Below, piece after piece: positions 1 through 11,161 of a stretch of DNA of 64,000 nt. The stretch spans positions 2,835,402-2,899,401 of the forward strand of contig JAUZTG010000042.1 in assembly GCA_030734395.1 (NCBI GenBank), given 5' to 3'. The notes under the pieces are model-generated. The model was given only the letters and a program-made list of their open reading frames with translations. It was not told where the DNA came from and ran no database searches. This DNA comes from Sarocladium kiliense. Its lineage: Eukaryota; Ascomycota; Sordariomycetes; Hypocreales; Sarocladiaceae. The translations under genes were made by a program, and so were the position numbers. The first letter of the stretch is position 1, and each line of letters opens with the position of its first letter.

Positions 1-154
1 AGGGTCGGATCTTGGACACGTCCACATTGACCTTGGTGATGATGGCAGGCTTGAGAGCCGGGAAATTGGAGAGTTGAGTAGCCATAGTGCGATATCGCTT
101 GTATGCTGCAAGGGCTGCAACTGGAAAAGTGGCAAGTGCAATGACTGTCCACAT
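1..154 (-). CDS. 5' end of an unidentified gene, cut by the window edge
   Basis: An open minus-strand frame starts at an ATG at 154 (second in-frame ATG at 85) and runs off the left edge without a stop. The first 16 or so residues are hydrophobic (MWTVIALATFPVAALAAY), like a signal peptide or membrane anchor. They are followed by MATQLSNFPALKPAIITKV, which could equally be the true start. I do not recognise the family from 51 residues. It is a possible real gene rather than a shadow because the frame is open and no other gene covers it. Confidence 0.3.
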   Translation of the reverse strand, partial: MWTVIALATFPVAALAAYKRYRTMATQLSNFPALKPAIITKVNVDVSKIRP

Positions 155-535
155 ATACACGCTATTCGACTGAATCTCCTCTTTAGTTCGGAGCGACCTA
201 CAGCAGAGTATACTTCGTCCTATAAAGATGAAATTCATATTTGTACTGGGATGCGTTGCACGGCGATTTCAACATCACCGGAGCCATAAGGCCCGGCAGC
301 GGGCCGAGGACGTCCTCCGTAGCGGCCCGGCATGTGAGAACCCTGCGTCGATCTCCCGCCGAGATATGAAATTCTGAATCTTTCGGAGTGCCTTGCTGAC
401 CACCCAATCATACGTAAAGCTCGTTGTAGGCCCGAAATGAGCTGATAATAAAGCAAAGTCACGATAAATACCACGCTGATAGGGACCCCGAGAATCGTAG
501 CCGAGATATCTGCAAGAAATTGAAGACTATTACCA
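155..535. other. Intergenic; possible minus-strand exon remnant
   Basis: No gene is firmly supported. A minus-strand frame at 235-474 begins with a hydrophobic stretch (MVFIVTLLYYQLISGLQRAL) followed by a Gly/Pro/Arg-rich tail. That resembles the end of a fungal Pth11/rhodopsin-like membrane protein, but no preceding membrane segments are visible, so this is only a suggestion. Confidence 0.2.
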
Positions 536-1508
536 TTGTCTGAACCACTTTCTGGGACTTTCTACCCCCACGCGAACGACGATTTCAGAGATATGGCGTC
601 TTTTAGCGGCAAACTGATTGTTATTACCGGCGCGGCGTCGGGCATTGGTAAAGCCACTTCCAAGCTGCTAGCCAGCCGGGGTGCCCTACTTTCTCTGTCA
701 GATATCAGTGAAGCGGGACTGAAATCCGTTCATGATGAAATCAGCGGCGCCGCCTCCGATGCAGGGCTGAGCCACAACATTCTGACGCAATCCTTGGATG
801 TTCGATCAGCCGAGGCCTGCAATGCGTGGATCGAGAGGACAGTCAGCCACTTCAAGATGCCCATATATGGAGCTGCTAACATGGCCGGCATCACGGGCCA
901 ACCTAGCCTGCTTCGTGATAATCCTGCATCAGACTTTGACGCAATCTGGGATGTCAACATCAAAGGCATCGTCAACAGCTTAAGAGCCCAGCTTCCGCAC
1001 TTACAAAAGGGCATAGATGGCAGGGGTGGTGGCGCGATTGTGAATGCATCGAGTCTATCTGGCCTCATTGGGCTGCCGACATATGGACCCTATGTGACCA
1101 GCAAGTTTGCCGTAATCGGCATAACACGAACGGCAGCCAAGGAAGAGGGTCCCAATGGCATCCGGGTTAATGCCATCGCACCGTAAGCGACGCCATTTCT
1201 GATCAAGTTCATCGTCCCATCCCATCCCATTTCTGCAGCTTCTATGCAAGAGTGACCCGCAAAGCTGACTAGGCGAACTTTCGTTCCTTTCTCCTAGAGC
1301 CATGATCAACACTCCATTACTAGAAGAGGTTGCAAAGTCACAAGGCGGCTCGTTAGCGGCAGATATGTTTGGGGCTGGACCTTCACCTGCTTTAAAGCGG
1401 TTGGGAGAGTCTGAAGAAGTGGCAGAACTGGTGGCGTTTCTTCTGAGCCCCCAAAGTAGTTATATATCTGGAGAGACCGTACGTATTGACGGAGGTATGG
1501 GGGCGTGA
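536..1508 (+). CDS. Short-chain dehydrogenase/reductase (classical SDR)
   Basis: Two exons, 536-1182 and 1298-1508, join across a 115-nt GTAAGC...CTAG intron and give 285 residues. The Rossmann cofactor motif TGAASGIG is at residues 31-38. The catalytic triad is visible as Ser173 (in NASSLSG), Tyr186 and Lys190 (YVTSK). NAIAPAMINTPL follows the active site across the splice, and the tail ends in the typical ISGETVRIDGGMGA. It is an NAD(P)-dependent oxidoreductase acting on an alcohol or ketone; the substrate cannot be read from sequence. A second possible start is Met20 at 593. Length is normal for the family. The next gene on the same strand is a Zn2Cys6 protein. Confidence 0.88.
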
Positions 1509-3022
1509 GAGATTTGGGATAACGGTACACGTGGGCTAAGGTCTGCCATTATCTCGAAGTAATGAATAGGGAGACACATTTCAGATCTCGCGCTCGATGT
1601 GAATGCAATCGGCTTCCCTAATGACCCGTGTTTACCCTTGCGCACTCTCCACCGGTTCACGCTTGTGGATACTCTGTAAAGCTGAAGGATTGGCATTTTT
1701 GGTATCAAACCTCCAAAAGAAGGGTTGTCTAACATGCAGGCTTATGGGTGGGCGGGCGGGTGGCGATCCCGCTGGCTGCCGCTACAGACCGCGAACCAAC
1801 AAGGAGCGAATCTGCGTGAGCTTCCTGACTATTTCCAGTTGCATAAGCCTAGATCGGCCTCCTGATTGGTGATTATTCCAGAGTTGTTTCTGTGGTGATT
1901 GGCGATTGTTTCAGGCTGTCCCTCGCAACGCTAAGGCAGTAAGCAGCCTTTCGTTTACGACGTTGTGATGCTACCATGATTTGAGCGATTTTGACTGTAA
2001 GCGGATCGATCCTATGCCTTTTTGTACACACAAGCAATGGCTATGCGAACTAAGGTCGAGCCGAGCTTGATACGACGGGTCAGGCAAATCAGGGTCGCGT
2101 TGCAGGGGTTATGGCGCTATGGAAGACCAAACAAATGCAATTCCCCGATACGGCGGTGGCTTGAAGCTGGAGAGACAATTGGCTGCGATTATGGAACTTG
2201 GGGCGACGGCAGTGTGAAGCCACGATGGCGTTATCGCATTCTTCGCCTAGTCATTGATTCAGCACAGCCGTCAATGGCTCACTTACGACTTTCTCTTTGA
2301 CTCGAGCTCGGCGTGCATTCTGTGGGTATACTGCCTTACGTACGTTGCACCGTGGGGGCAACCTGCAGCATCTGCAATGGCAAGCTGTACAAAGTGCCTT
2401 ATCAACATCGGCACATCCGATCCCAATGCAGTGCTGTGGCCTGAACCAGAGGGTCGCAATATAGAGTGACAGCAGAGACAGATCACGTCGCTCTAGAAGA
2501 GGTAGGTGAAGCCGCGGCGGCCGCCCAGCTTGACACCTTTTGGCTCTTCTCGTTGAAGGAAGACCAAGCACCATCCGTCGGACCCCGGCTCAGGTTCAGG
2601 GACGGCACCGTAAACGGCGCATGCAAGAGACGTAGAGGTGGTGCCAGCATCCTTGGTCACTGGCGCGATGATCGGCAGTCATGATACATAGTGCGAAGTA
2701 GCATGTGTTGGTCGGGACGAGGGCGTCTATACCTGGATACACGCTCAATGGGAGACGCCCTACATTATCCATACGCGCCCCGTGCCCCTCCTTCCCCAGA
2801 TCAGATATTCCTTCACATTATTTAGTCAGCATCGAACCCTCGCCATTCACATTATCACCCATTGACCATCCGTTAATCTACTTTCATCTTCCTCCATCAT
2901 CTTGCCATTTCGTCACTTGCGCAGCACTCCCGCGACCGCATAGGCATTGCCTCCATCGCTGCTTCTGGCATCTTCATCATCCTCACCCGAAATCCTTGGA
3001 TACCTCGTTCTATTCGCTTCAC
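1509..3022. other. Long intergenic region, promoter of the Zn2Cys6 gene
   Basis: About 1.5 kb without a supported gene. Short frames here lack recognisable domains. The last 250 bp are pyrimidine-rich, as in many fungal promoters and 5' leaders. A frame extends upstream from 3023 to 2705, but its Pro/His/Ser-rich translation looks like untranslated leader. Confidence 0.4.
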
Positions 3023-4297
3023 ATGACGATGAACGGTATTTCTCGACACGTGGTAGGTGGCCCTTTCTGGCGTGACCGCGGAGGTTCTTTTACCAGCTCA
3101 CCTCTGTCTCCTCGATCCCAGGCCTGCAGGCTGTGTCGCGAACGCAAGATCAGATGTGGTGGCGAGCAGCCGTCGTGTGAAAAGTGTCGTCGCGCTGGGG
3201 AGGCGTGCGTTTACGCGCCAACCCATAAGCCAACCAAATCCGACCTCAGCCAAACTGTCGACTCTCTGCAGAAGCGGTTGGCGGAAGCAGAAGCAATCAT
3301 CGGCCGGATTTCGAACGTCAACCGAGTGAGCAGCAGCAGTCCAGTCGCTCATCACCTCCCGCCGCCCGTGTCGCAAGCGCCTCAGCAAGCACCACAGCCA
3401 CAGCCGTCGTACGATTTCCTTTGGCATCTTCCTGGTGATTTTGGCAACCCCAATGCCTTCCAGTGTCCTCTACCTAATGTTCTGCCTGCTGCGGACGATG
3501 GTACGACGTCGCCAATCAACGGCCAGAACTTCTCCAACAACCCGCTCTATCAAGCGCTAAGGCAAACTTCCCACAATGAAATGCAACTTGGGAACACTTC
3601 GCGACCATCTACATCTCGAACCACGGCCATTGCAGCGGCTACTGATTCCATGATGTTGGATGATGATACAGAACGCGATGGAGGCGGCCCCAGAGGCGCA
3701 AGAGGAAGCTTGTCCTCTCACTTTGACGATACAGCGCATTCCAATGGCTCCCAGCACGCGTCGAGTGTGAACCAGAGCAGTGCGGCATCTTCACATACAA
3801 ATGGCTTCGACGGACCACCATCGCCGGCTACAGGTAGCCAAGGTGGCAGCGTCACGACTGCCTCTTCTGCCATTGATGAGGCTACCGCGGCCGGTGTCGC
3901 CAGTCAGCTCAAGACGTTTTCCATGGCCGTTTTTGAGGGACAGCTTGAGCTGGCTGGCATGGCATCCGCGCTAGCTGAGTACATTGCGTGGATGAGCAAG
4001 GTGCCTTCGAGTGCTAACCCGCCGAACACGAAACTGGTCTTCTCGCAGGTGCTGGACACAATCCAGGAGCGGCTTACCGAGATGAGCGACTTGGCTCGTA
4101 CCAAGCACCATGAACCATTTCGGCAAATGATGGCATCACTCGAGAAATTACCCCCACCACAGGGCGATGCCATTGCTACAGGACTGGCTAATGTGGAGGA
4201 GGATGCGCAGAAGAGGGAAGCGGAAGTGTTCAAGTTTTTCCAAACGCGATATAATGCGTGTGCTCTATTGTCAGAGCAGTCTCGGCGTATGGGATAG
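3023..4297 (+). CDS. Zn2Cys6 transcription factor
   Basis: From the ATG at 3023 the frame encodes 424 residues. The binuclear zinc cluster has Cys35, 38, 45, 52, 55 and 62 in the canonical x2-x6-x6-x2-x6 spacing, with the basic RERKIR loop after the second Cys. A short coiled-coil dimerisation stretch follows (SLQKRLAEAEAIIGRI). The middle is Gln/Pro/Ser-rich and disordered. The C-terminal part is helical, ends near FFQTRYNACALLSEQSRRMG and has no full fungal_trans domain, so the protein is short for the class. An in-frame start at 2705 would add 106 unlikely residues. A splice near 4288 (GTATGG) extending the gene cannot be excluded. Target genes are unknown; the neighbours are an SDR and a membrane protein. 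Confidence 0.8.
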   Translation: MTMNGISRHVVGGPFWRDRGGSFTSSPLSPRSQACRLCRERKIRCGGEQPSCEKCRRAGEACVYAPTHKPTKSDLSQTVDSLQKRLAEAEAIIGRISNVNRVSSSSPVAHHLPPPVSQAPQQAPQPQPSYDFLWHLPGDFGNPNAFQCPLPNVLPAADDGTTSPINGQNFSNNPLYQALRQTSHNEMQLGNTSRPSTSRTTAIAAATDSMMLDDDTERDGGGPRGARGSLSSHFDDTAHSNGSQHASSVNQSSAASSHTNGFDGPPSPATGSQGGSVTTASSAIDEATAAGVASQLKTFSMAVFEGQLELAGMASALAEYIAWMSKVPSSANPPNTKLVFSQVLDTIQERLTEMSDLARTKHHEPFRQMMASLEKLPPPQGDAIATGLANVEEDAQKREAEVFKFFQTRYNACALLSEQSRRMG

Positions 4298-5135
4298 ACT
4301 CCGGGGCGAGAATCAGGGCGCATCAATGTTTGACAAGCGTAATACATCAAGTGTTCCAGCTGCGATATATAGCTGCTACCTAGAGCAAGATCCAACGAAG
4401 CTGGAAGTTCTCCGCGGGTTGCTAACTGGACTCTGTGGAGCGGATATAGAGGATCGTGGTCCTCGGAGTACAGAGTATATGTTTCATGAATATGCAATTG
4501 ATCAGAAAGCATACCTGTTGGATCGAGGTGTCGTCCAAGACATGCAGCCCGAGATCGGGAAATCTATCATGATCCTTGACGCGTTGTGGAGACACGCAAG
4601 TCCGTACAATGAATTTTGTTGCGGTGACAACCAAGATGCCTCCTTACCCATGGCTACCCTGCAGACCCTTCTAGCCTCAAACCTCATGCTGATGTCTTTT
4701 TTGTTTTCCATCACAAATTATCTTCGAAACAACCTCCCAAAATCTCACCTCACGTACATCAGAGTACGTGACTCATACCGGAGGTTTAGAAAATGAAGAA
4801 GGCGAAGGCGTGGGACGTCCTTGCGTGTCAGTATTGATCGCCTAATGCTCGGCCCGATGCGGACCGTGTTTGCACAGAGCCTCGCCAGCTCACGGACTGA
4901 CAGCATCGCTGCCCAAGTGGAAGAACCTTTTGCCCATATAGGTAATCACATGCGAATTGAATATTACAGTACCCCGCATTCTGTGAGCTCTGGATTGGCG
5001 CATAAGTCTGAGAGAAATCTGTCACCTCGTCATCACCCATCCGCTCACCTTCTCAGCTACTTCGGCAGCAATCCCTTCACGCAGCATCCTGTTGTCTCAG
5101 CTCCAGCTCCACGTCTCTAGGTCTGTGATCCTAAA
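4298..5135. other. Intergenic
   Basis: No supported gene. A plus frame runs to 4796 but overlaps the end of the Zn2Cys6 gene in another frame and shows no domain. It could hold a further exon of that gene; I see no decisive splice pair. Confidence 0.3.
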
Positions 5136-6326
5136 ATGTCTACCAACGAACTCAAAACCTTCTTCATAACCGCCGGTGTGCTCGGTACGGCAGCAACATG
5201 GGGCCGGACTGTCGCCGACGGTAGTCTTGCTCTCCTCAATGCTGCCCTCGACAGCAATGGTCTCCTACCCGGCACAACCTCATCCGTACGAGAGACTTTC
5301 ACAGGCATTGGTCCGCTCGACCATCTCTTCCGCACTCTTGTTGTCTTCTTTTGGGAGGCGCTCGACGGATCGCATCCCGCGACGACAGCAGCCGGCGTTT
5401 ATTTCGTTGGCCAGCTGTTTCCCATCATCGTTGCGATCTATCTCGATGGACTGCGTTCAGGAAACGGGAACTCGGTTCTCAAGCCCTCACTCTGGTTTCT
5501 GGTTTTTGGTGCCGCTGCCATTGGCTCAAGTGGCGCCGTCTGGGGTCTGCTGTACGTGACCTCGTCTCCCTTGGCCTCACCGACGGCCACGCTTGTGAAC
5601 CTCCAGCGCAACAGCATGTTCTCGTCGCCCCGATTCGCAGCGTGCGTCCTACCAGCCGTGTTTTTCGGATATGTCATCCCGGTGATCATAATGGGATTGC
5701 CTTCGCCAGCGGTGGTGAGCAACAACTTCCAGCAATGGGCTATTGTTGCCTGGAACACATTTCCTTTTTTCGTGCTTGGCTTCATCCGGCTTGGTGATGC
5801 GATATGGAACGTTCTACAGCCACCAAAATATGCAGCCATGGATGTCACTGAGCCAAAGCATGCGCCAATCCAGCTGTGGATTGTACGACGACTTGGCCAG
5901 GCGTCAATCTTCATCGGGACGTTCTTCCACATCGCCGTCGTTTCCATCTCTTTCTCTGCATGGCTTTTTCCGAACCTCTTCAACACTTATTACGTTGATC
6001 AGCTAAAGCCCTTTGCACTTGCCGTTCCACCAATTTCGATCGAACAAGTTAGATCGCTGGGTGAGGGCATCTTGGGTTTTATGCTGTGGGATCAGGTTTT
6101 TGGCTACTCTCTCGTGTTAGTCGTATTTCTTGTTCAGTATCGAAATGCACAGCGCTTCTCCAACAAGCGTCCGCTGGGAAGTTGGACATCAAGCATTGCC
6201 TGGGCTGCCGGTAACTCACTTCTTTACGGCCCAGGTTCTGCCGCAATGCAAGCAAGCTTGCTAAGGGATGAGGTGTTGTTTGATGAAAACATCAAAGAGT
6301 CAATTCCCGGAAAATGGCATTCGTGA
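5136..6326 (+). CDS. Multi-pass integral membrane protein, function unknown
   Basis: Single-exon frame of 396 residues with about seven or eight hydrophobic segments: N-terminal, near residues 65-105, 117-140, 167-195, 200-230, 260-290 and 315-340. Conserved-looking features include FFWEALDGSHP in the first third, LFPIIVAIYLDGLR, and paired aromatic residues near the C-terminus. Intronless coding with an ATG directly after a pyrimidine-rich leader supports the start. The general look is that of uncharacterised membrane proteins in fungal metabolite clusters, some of which are membrane terpene cyclases, but no catalytic motif can be named here. It lies between a Zn2Cys6 gene and a permease, all on the plus strand. 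Confidence 0.75.
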   Translation: MSTNELKTFFITAGVLGTAATWGRTVADGSLALLNAALDSNGLLPGTTSSVRETFTGIGPLDHLFRTLVVFFWEALDGSHPATTAAGVYFVGQLFPIIVAIYLDGLRSGNGNSVLKPSLWFLVFGAAAIGSSGAVWGLLYVTSSPLASPTATLVNLQRNSMFSSPRFAACVLPAVFFGYVIPVIIMGLPSPAVVSNNFQQWAIVAWNTFPFFVLGFIRLGDAIWNVLQPPKYAAMDVTEPKHAPIQLWIVRRLGQASIFIGTFFHIAVVSISFSAWLFPNLFNTYYVDQLKPFALAVPPISIEQVRSLGEGILGFMLWDQVFGYSLVLVVFLVQYRNAQRFSNKRPLGSWTSSIAWAAGNSLLYGPGSAAMQASLLRDEVLFDENIKESIPGKWHS

Positions 6327-7122
6327 TAGCTTCCAGGTCAAGGAAAAACGGTCTCAGGTTGGGTGTATATCTTTTGGCTGTAGGCTCCGGTACAGCTGGG
6401 CCAAGGTGCAGCAGACCCTCTGCAGACGGTTTTGAGAGAAGTGTTCTATGAGACCAACCGATGAGTTTGACAAGTAAATGATATTGCGCTAGCAGCTTCC
6501 CGATCATTCGGGCTTTTGGTGACTTCTACATGTAGACGACTAAAATACATACACTTCTTTGCAAAGCTGAAGTGCAACGATGCACCGAGAGCTTGGCTTT
6601 AGGACGCACGCAGATCAATTGGCAGCCTGACAGATCCAGGGCCGAGGAGCAGACCAAGTCCTGATACGGTGCAGATCCGCGATCGAATAGCTGCTCATGC
6701 CGTATCGCATGTCAGGAACCCTGACTTTCGCCACATGGCAAGTCATTTCAATAGGTCACGCAATTCGTTCCATGAGCTTGCGTGATTTGCGCTTTGCCCA
6801 TCACAGGTTCATCATTGTGTTGATTGTCGAAGCGAGGCACCCTTGTCCGGCCCGAGCTGACCGAGAACCATACTGTCGGGTCGATGTAACGGTATTTAGA
6901 GCAAAGTCATCGCTGTCAAATGCCAGAGAGTGCCATTAATGCACAAGGTGTTCTTGAGTCTTCGGCATCTGATCTTACCATCTACCGTTGGACCCTTCGC
7001 AAACACCTTGCAGATCGGCAGTTCTGTCTCCATGTACGTTGCTGACACCCTAAGGATACTGGTCAACCTTGACACTAATACAATATCAGAACAATTGAAG
7101 GCTGCCAATTGAGCTGACTGCC
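6327..7122. other. Intergenic, promoter of the MFS permease
   Basis: About 800 bp without supported coding sequence; only short unrelated frames are present. Confidence 0.4.
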
Positions 7123-8757
7123 TTGAAGATGTCGCCTTCCCAGGATACAGCCCCGATAGGGGACGAGAAAATCCCGTACAAAACCGGAGTTCTCGACGGC
7201 CAAGATAGCGCCTCCTCTGGTGATGGGCAGCAAGTTGTCTCGAAGGTGCCCAAAAGGACCTGGCGTTCCTACATTTGGGACAGCCTGGACAAGTCCCCCG
7301 AGGAGCGCCGTTTCGTCTTCAAGCTCGACATCTTTCTGATGACGGCAGCTTGTCTAGGCAATTTCATCAAGTACCTTGATCAAGTCAACATTCAGAATGC
7401 CTTCGTGTCTGGCATGAAAGAGGATCTCAACCTCTATGGAAACGAACTCAACTATATCGTCATGACCTGGATGATCGGCTACGTGGTTGGAGAAATCCCC
7501 AGCAACCTGATCATCACTCGCATCCGCCCGTCAATCTGGATCCCGGCGTGCGAGTTGACCTGGTCTGTTCTAACGATCCTTTTAGTCACCTGCAAGACCG
7601 CCAACCACATTTATGTCTTGCGATTCTTTATTGGTCTTGCAGAGGCGGCCTTTTACCCTGGCGTAACATATGTGATTGGCAGTTGGTATAGGAAGGACGA
7701 GCTGGGAAAGCGAACGACCATATTCTTGGCGAGGTAAGTTGCATAGTCCCCTCCCGAGAATGATGCTTATCGTTGGCACTTGACACGAGCTAATTACATG
7801 TGTGAAACAGTCAAGCCATCGGTGCCATGTTTTCGGGGTATCTGATGACGGCAACGCACAACCTGGATGGGGTCCACGGATACAGGGGCTGGCAGTGGCT
7901 GTTCATTGTCTGTGGCATCATATCTATTCCAATCGCAGTTGCGAGTTTCTTTTTGCTCCCGGACATCCCCGAGATTACTCGAGCGGTACGTCTCATTCCC
8001 TTAAAGACCTATCTCGGCTGCATCTCGAAACATTTACTGACAGTGGCTTCAGTTTTACCTTACTAAGGAGGACATTGCAATTGCAAACACGCGCATGGAG
8101 TACGAAGGACACGCGAAGAGAGCTCCTTACACCAAAGCCAAGTTCAAGAAGATCTTCACAAGCTGGCGCATCTATGCCTTGATCTTCATGTATGTGCTTT
8201 GGAACAACAACGGAAACTTCGGCGGCCAGCCTGGCTTTGCTCTCTGGCTGAAAGCTGAGGGTCACCCCATCTCATCGATCAACCTCTACCCAACCATTGC
8301 GCTGGCCCTTTGTATTGTTCTGGCTCTCATCTATGCCTGGACTTCTGACTCTCTTTGGAGAGGGGCACGTTGGCCTCCAATTGTTATTGCAACAACTGCA
8401 AATCTGATCCTGTATATCAGCATGGCTATCTGGAACATTCCTATCGGATACAAGTGGACTTACTACATTCTAAGCGGCCTTGCCAACGGTCTTGGTGGGC
8501 TCCTTTACGCCTGGGCTACTGAAATCTGCGCAGACGACACAGAAGAAAGGGCGCTGGTTGTTGGTGCGATGAACACTGTCGCAAGTGTGGTACAGGTCTG
8601 GCTGCCGCTCCTAATTTGGCAGCAGGTGGACGCTCCACGATACACGAAGGGCTTCATAACCATGGCTTGTATCTCAACCGCACTCATCGGCACGACTTTC
8701 GTTGTGAGACATCTCCACAAGCGGGAGAAGGCTTTGAAGGCAAGGCAGACCGAGTAG
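7123..8757 (+). CDS. MFS permease, Dal5/allantoate (anion:cation symporter) family
   Basis: Three exons, 7123-7733, 7811-7985 and 8053-8757, with introns GTAAGT...CAG and GTACGT...CAG, give 496 residues and 12 predicted membrane segments. After a hydrophilic N-terminus, the first membrane segment and loop read YLDQVNIQNAFVSGMKEDL, the signature of the Dal5/Tna1/Liz1 group. EIPSNLIITRIRPSIWIPA and FIGLAEAAFYPGVTYVIGSW follow. Family members import small carboxylates or vitamins such as allantoate, nicotinate and pantothenate by proton symport at the plasma membrane. Residue 3 (7129) is an alternative Met. The adjacent FAD monooxygenase 640 bp downstream could act on the imported acid, but this is inference. 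Confidence 0.9.
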
Positions 8758-9397
8758 GAGAAGAACGCTGCCGGAGTCTGTGGGAAGCCTTCTAGTCTAA
8801 TCCTGGTCTCGCCCGCTCTCTTGGGACGAATCAATATTCTTTGCTAGCTACAAGTATACCAATAAATTGGCTGCCACCAGCCATCAATGGGCATCCTCTT
8901 TAAGAATATCACGATCACCCTTCGTCAACTAGGTACTGGCTAGTGATCCTACTATGTTATGTAATATCTTACTTCTTTTTTGCCATTTTACTTACTATTC
9001 CGTTTCACATTGAGTCGATATATGTATCGTTCCTAAGGTCATGAATTCAACAGTATTCTTCTCACCTCATCTCCGCTTACCAGCTGAGTGACGATTTGAT
9101 GAGGCGCAAACTCCTTCAGCTATGATGCGGACATTCTGCTTCTGTTGTCTGTAGCGTGATTCAATAGTTTGGAGCCACTCATGCGCAGACTGGAAGCTGT
9201 TCTCGGGCCGGAGTCGCCGAGCATCAGGGTCCGTCCCAGGAACGAGCTGAGAACGTGGGATAGACAAGATGGAGCGAGCCCCTTGCAGGTCCAATGATCC
9301 CGTCTATCATTGATTCAACCCCTCAATTTCGCCTTTTACATCGTTGCTGTTTCAAACCATTGCTTCTCAGCAGTAAGCCACCTAAACCTCGCCAAAT
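8758..9397. other. Intergenic
   Basis: AT-rich 3' flank of the permease followed by the promoter of the monooxygenase. Nothing else is supported. Confidence 0.4.
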
Positions 9398-10885
9398 ATG
9401 GCCAACCGGCAGCACAAGGTCGCTGTCATTGGCGCAGGCTTCAGCGGCGTAACAACCGCTGCGCATCTGCTCAATCAAGGCCTTGAGGTCACCGTTTTTG
9501 AGCGCCAAAAGTCGGCTGGCGGTGTCTGGCGCTTTGATCCACGGACAGACCCAGAGCCAGCGTACCCGAATGAGGTAGCAGAACCGCCGACAGGGAGCCG
9601 CGATCTTCAATCCGCAACATTCGAAGAACTTACGCTGCATCATGGTCCTCCAGGTCCTTGTTACAGGGGATTGAGAAATAACATCCCTGTCTCGATCATG
9701 CGGAGTTCGCTCATGCCGTGGCCTGAAGGAACTCCAGACTATGTGGATCATGAGGCAGTCGAGAAGTACATCCAAAGCATTCACGACATGGCTCAGCTCG
9801 GGGGGCGCACGTGGTACGATACCAAAGTCGATTCTGTAACAAAAACTGGAGGTCTCTGGATTCTCAAGACGCGCACTCTGAGGGAAGACAGAAATGTTCA
9901 AGGAGGCTACGTGTTGGAGCACACCACTTGGGAATTCGACGCCGTGGTGGTCGCCAGTGGGCACTACAACATCCCTCGAATTCCAAGCATCCCTGGTCTT
10001 CGGGATCTGAAAGAAGAATTCCCGTCAGCGTTTCTGCATTCCAAATCTTACCGATCGCCAGAAGCATTCAAGGACAAGGCCATTTTCTTGGTTGGGGGAG
10101 GCGTCTCGTGTTTAGACATCGCAAGGGAGAGTGTCGGGATCGCAAAGAAGATTTACCAGAGCACGCGCCAAGGGCCTTTCGACATTCCACTTTCCATGAT
10201 TCCATCCGTCGTTGAGAGAGTGGGGGAGATCGACCGGTTCATGCCAAGTAATGATCAATCTGGGAGCGTAGCAGTAGTACTCGGTGATGGCCGAGTGATC
10301 GCTGGCATCGATGTGGTCATCCTCGGAACGGGATACATCACATCGTATCCCTTTCTCGGCCCCCTTCAGAACAACAGAGTACCTTTAGAGGAAGCCGATG
10401 AGACGATCATCGTGACAGCTGACGGCTACACTACGCATAACCTGCATCTCGACATCTTCTACATTCCGGACCCTACACTCAGCTTCGTTGGCGTACCTTA
10501 TCACGCTTCATCCTTCTCCTTGTTCGACTTTCAAGGTCAGGTCATCTCCCGCGTCCTTTCTGGAAAAGCTGAGCTTCCTCCACTTGAGATGCTTCAAAGC
10601 GATTATCGGAAGCGTAAAGCAGAGTGCGCAGCTATGAATCGAAGATTGCACAGTCTCGCAGGGCGTGATCTGACGTACATGCTCGAAAACTTGCGATGGT
10701 TAGATGCTGAGGCAAAGCGACTTGGTCATGAACCAGTGCCACCCATCGGGGATGATTTCACGAGGAATTATCATGAGTTCCTCAAGCAAGTCCAGGAGAT
10801 TGGCCTTGTTCCTCAGACGAACTCTCAGTCCCGCGACCAGCATCGCGATCTTCCCAACGTTGAAGCAGCACAGGTTCTAGCCTAA
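9398..10885 (+). CDS. Flavin-containing monooxygenase (FMO-like)
   Basis: Intronless frame of 495 residues. The FAD-binding dinucleotide motif GAGFSG is at residues 12-17 with the acidic residue of strand 2 in TVFERQ, and GGVWRF follows. VVASGHYNIPRIPSIPGL is the FMO-type linker before the NADPH domain. The NADPH motif is FLVGGGVSCLDIA near residue 230, and the C-terminal ILGTGY supports the class B family. The enzyme would oxygenate a nucleophilic N or S centre, or act as a Baeyer-Villiger enzyme, using NADPH and O2; the substrate is not readable. The start is the first ATG after a stop-rich leader. A 5S rRNA gene lies 157 bp downstream. Confidence 0.9.
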   Translation: MANRQHKVAVIGAGFSGVTTAAHLLNQGLEVTVFERQKSAGGVWRFDPRTDPEPAYPNEVAEPPTGSRDLQSATFEELTLHHGPPGPCYRGLRNNIPVSIMRSSLMPWPEGTPDYVDHEAVEKYIQSIHDMAQLGGRTWYDTKVDSVTKTGGLWILKTRTLREDRNVQGGYVLEHTTWEFDAVVVASGHYNIPRIPSIPGLRDLKEEFPSAFLHSKSYRSPEAFKDKAIFLVGGGVSCLDIARESVGIAKKIYQSTRQGPFDIPLSMIPSVVERVGEIDRFMPSNDQSGSVAVVLGDGRVIAGIDVVILGTGYITSYPFLGPLQNNRVPLEEADETIIVTADGYTTHNLHLDIFYIPDPTLSFVGVPYHASSFSLFDFQGQVISRVLSGKAELPPLEMLQSDYRKRKAECAAMNRRLHSLAGRDLTYMLENLRWLDAEAKRLGHEPVPPIGDDFTRNYHEFLKQVQEIGLVPQTNSQSRDQHRDLPNVEAAQVLA

Positions 10886-11042
10886 GCGATACGTGTTGAC
10901 GAAGCTTGAAGAAGCAAACATCCTGTTGTTGAGTCTCATTGTTACGCAATTCGAGTATCTCGATCGGGACACAAAAGCCAGCATCACATGAGAATTTTGA
11001 AACGCTCAGCATATTTGGGATGAATTTGTTCATCAACCTAGC

Positions 11043-11161
11043 ACATACGACCATACCCAGTAGAATACACGGGATCCCGTCCGCTCTCCCCTAGTTAAAC
11101 TGCTGAGGGGCTGATTAGTAGTTGGGTCGGTGACGACCAGCGAATACCGGCTGTTGTATGT
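11043..11161 (+). rRNA. 5S ribosomal RNA gene, copy 1
   Basis: A 119-nt sequence starts with ACATACGACCATACCCAG and ends CTGTTGTATGT, so the two ends pair as helix I. It holds the conserved GGGATCCCGTCCGCTC loop and the internal promoter/loop E section TAGTAGTTGGGTCGGTGACG. A T-rich RNA polymerase III terminator (runs of 5 and 10 T) follows. It is identical base for base to the copy at 30998-31116. Dispersed 5S genes are usual in filamentous ascomycetes. Confidence 0.95.

Noticed and set aside
3904..4512. Minus-strand frame of 202 residues opposite the Zn2Cys6 gene
   Set aside because: Antisense shadow of a gene with clear zinc-cluster evidence; no domain of its own.
5438..5986. Minus-strand frame of 182 residues opposite the membrane protein
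   Set aside because: Antisense shadow of a frame with coherent membrane topology.
9323..9964. Minus-strand frame of 213 residues opposite the FMO gene
   Set aside because: Antisense shadow; low-complexity composition and no domain.
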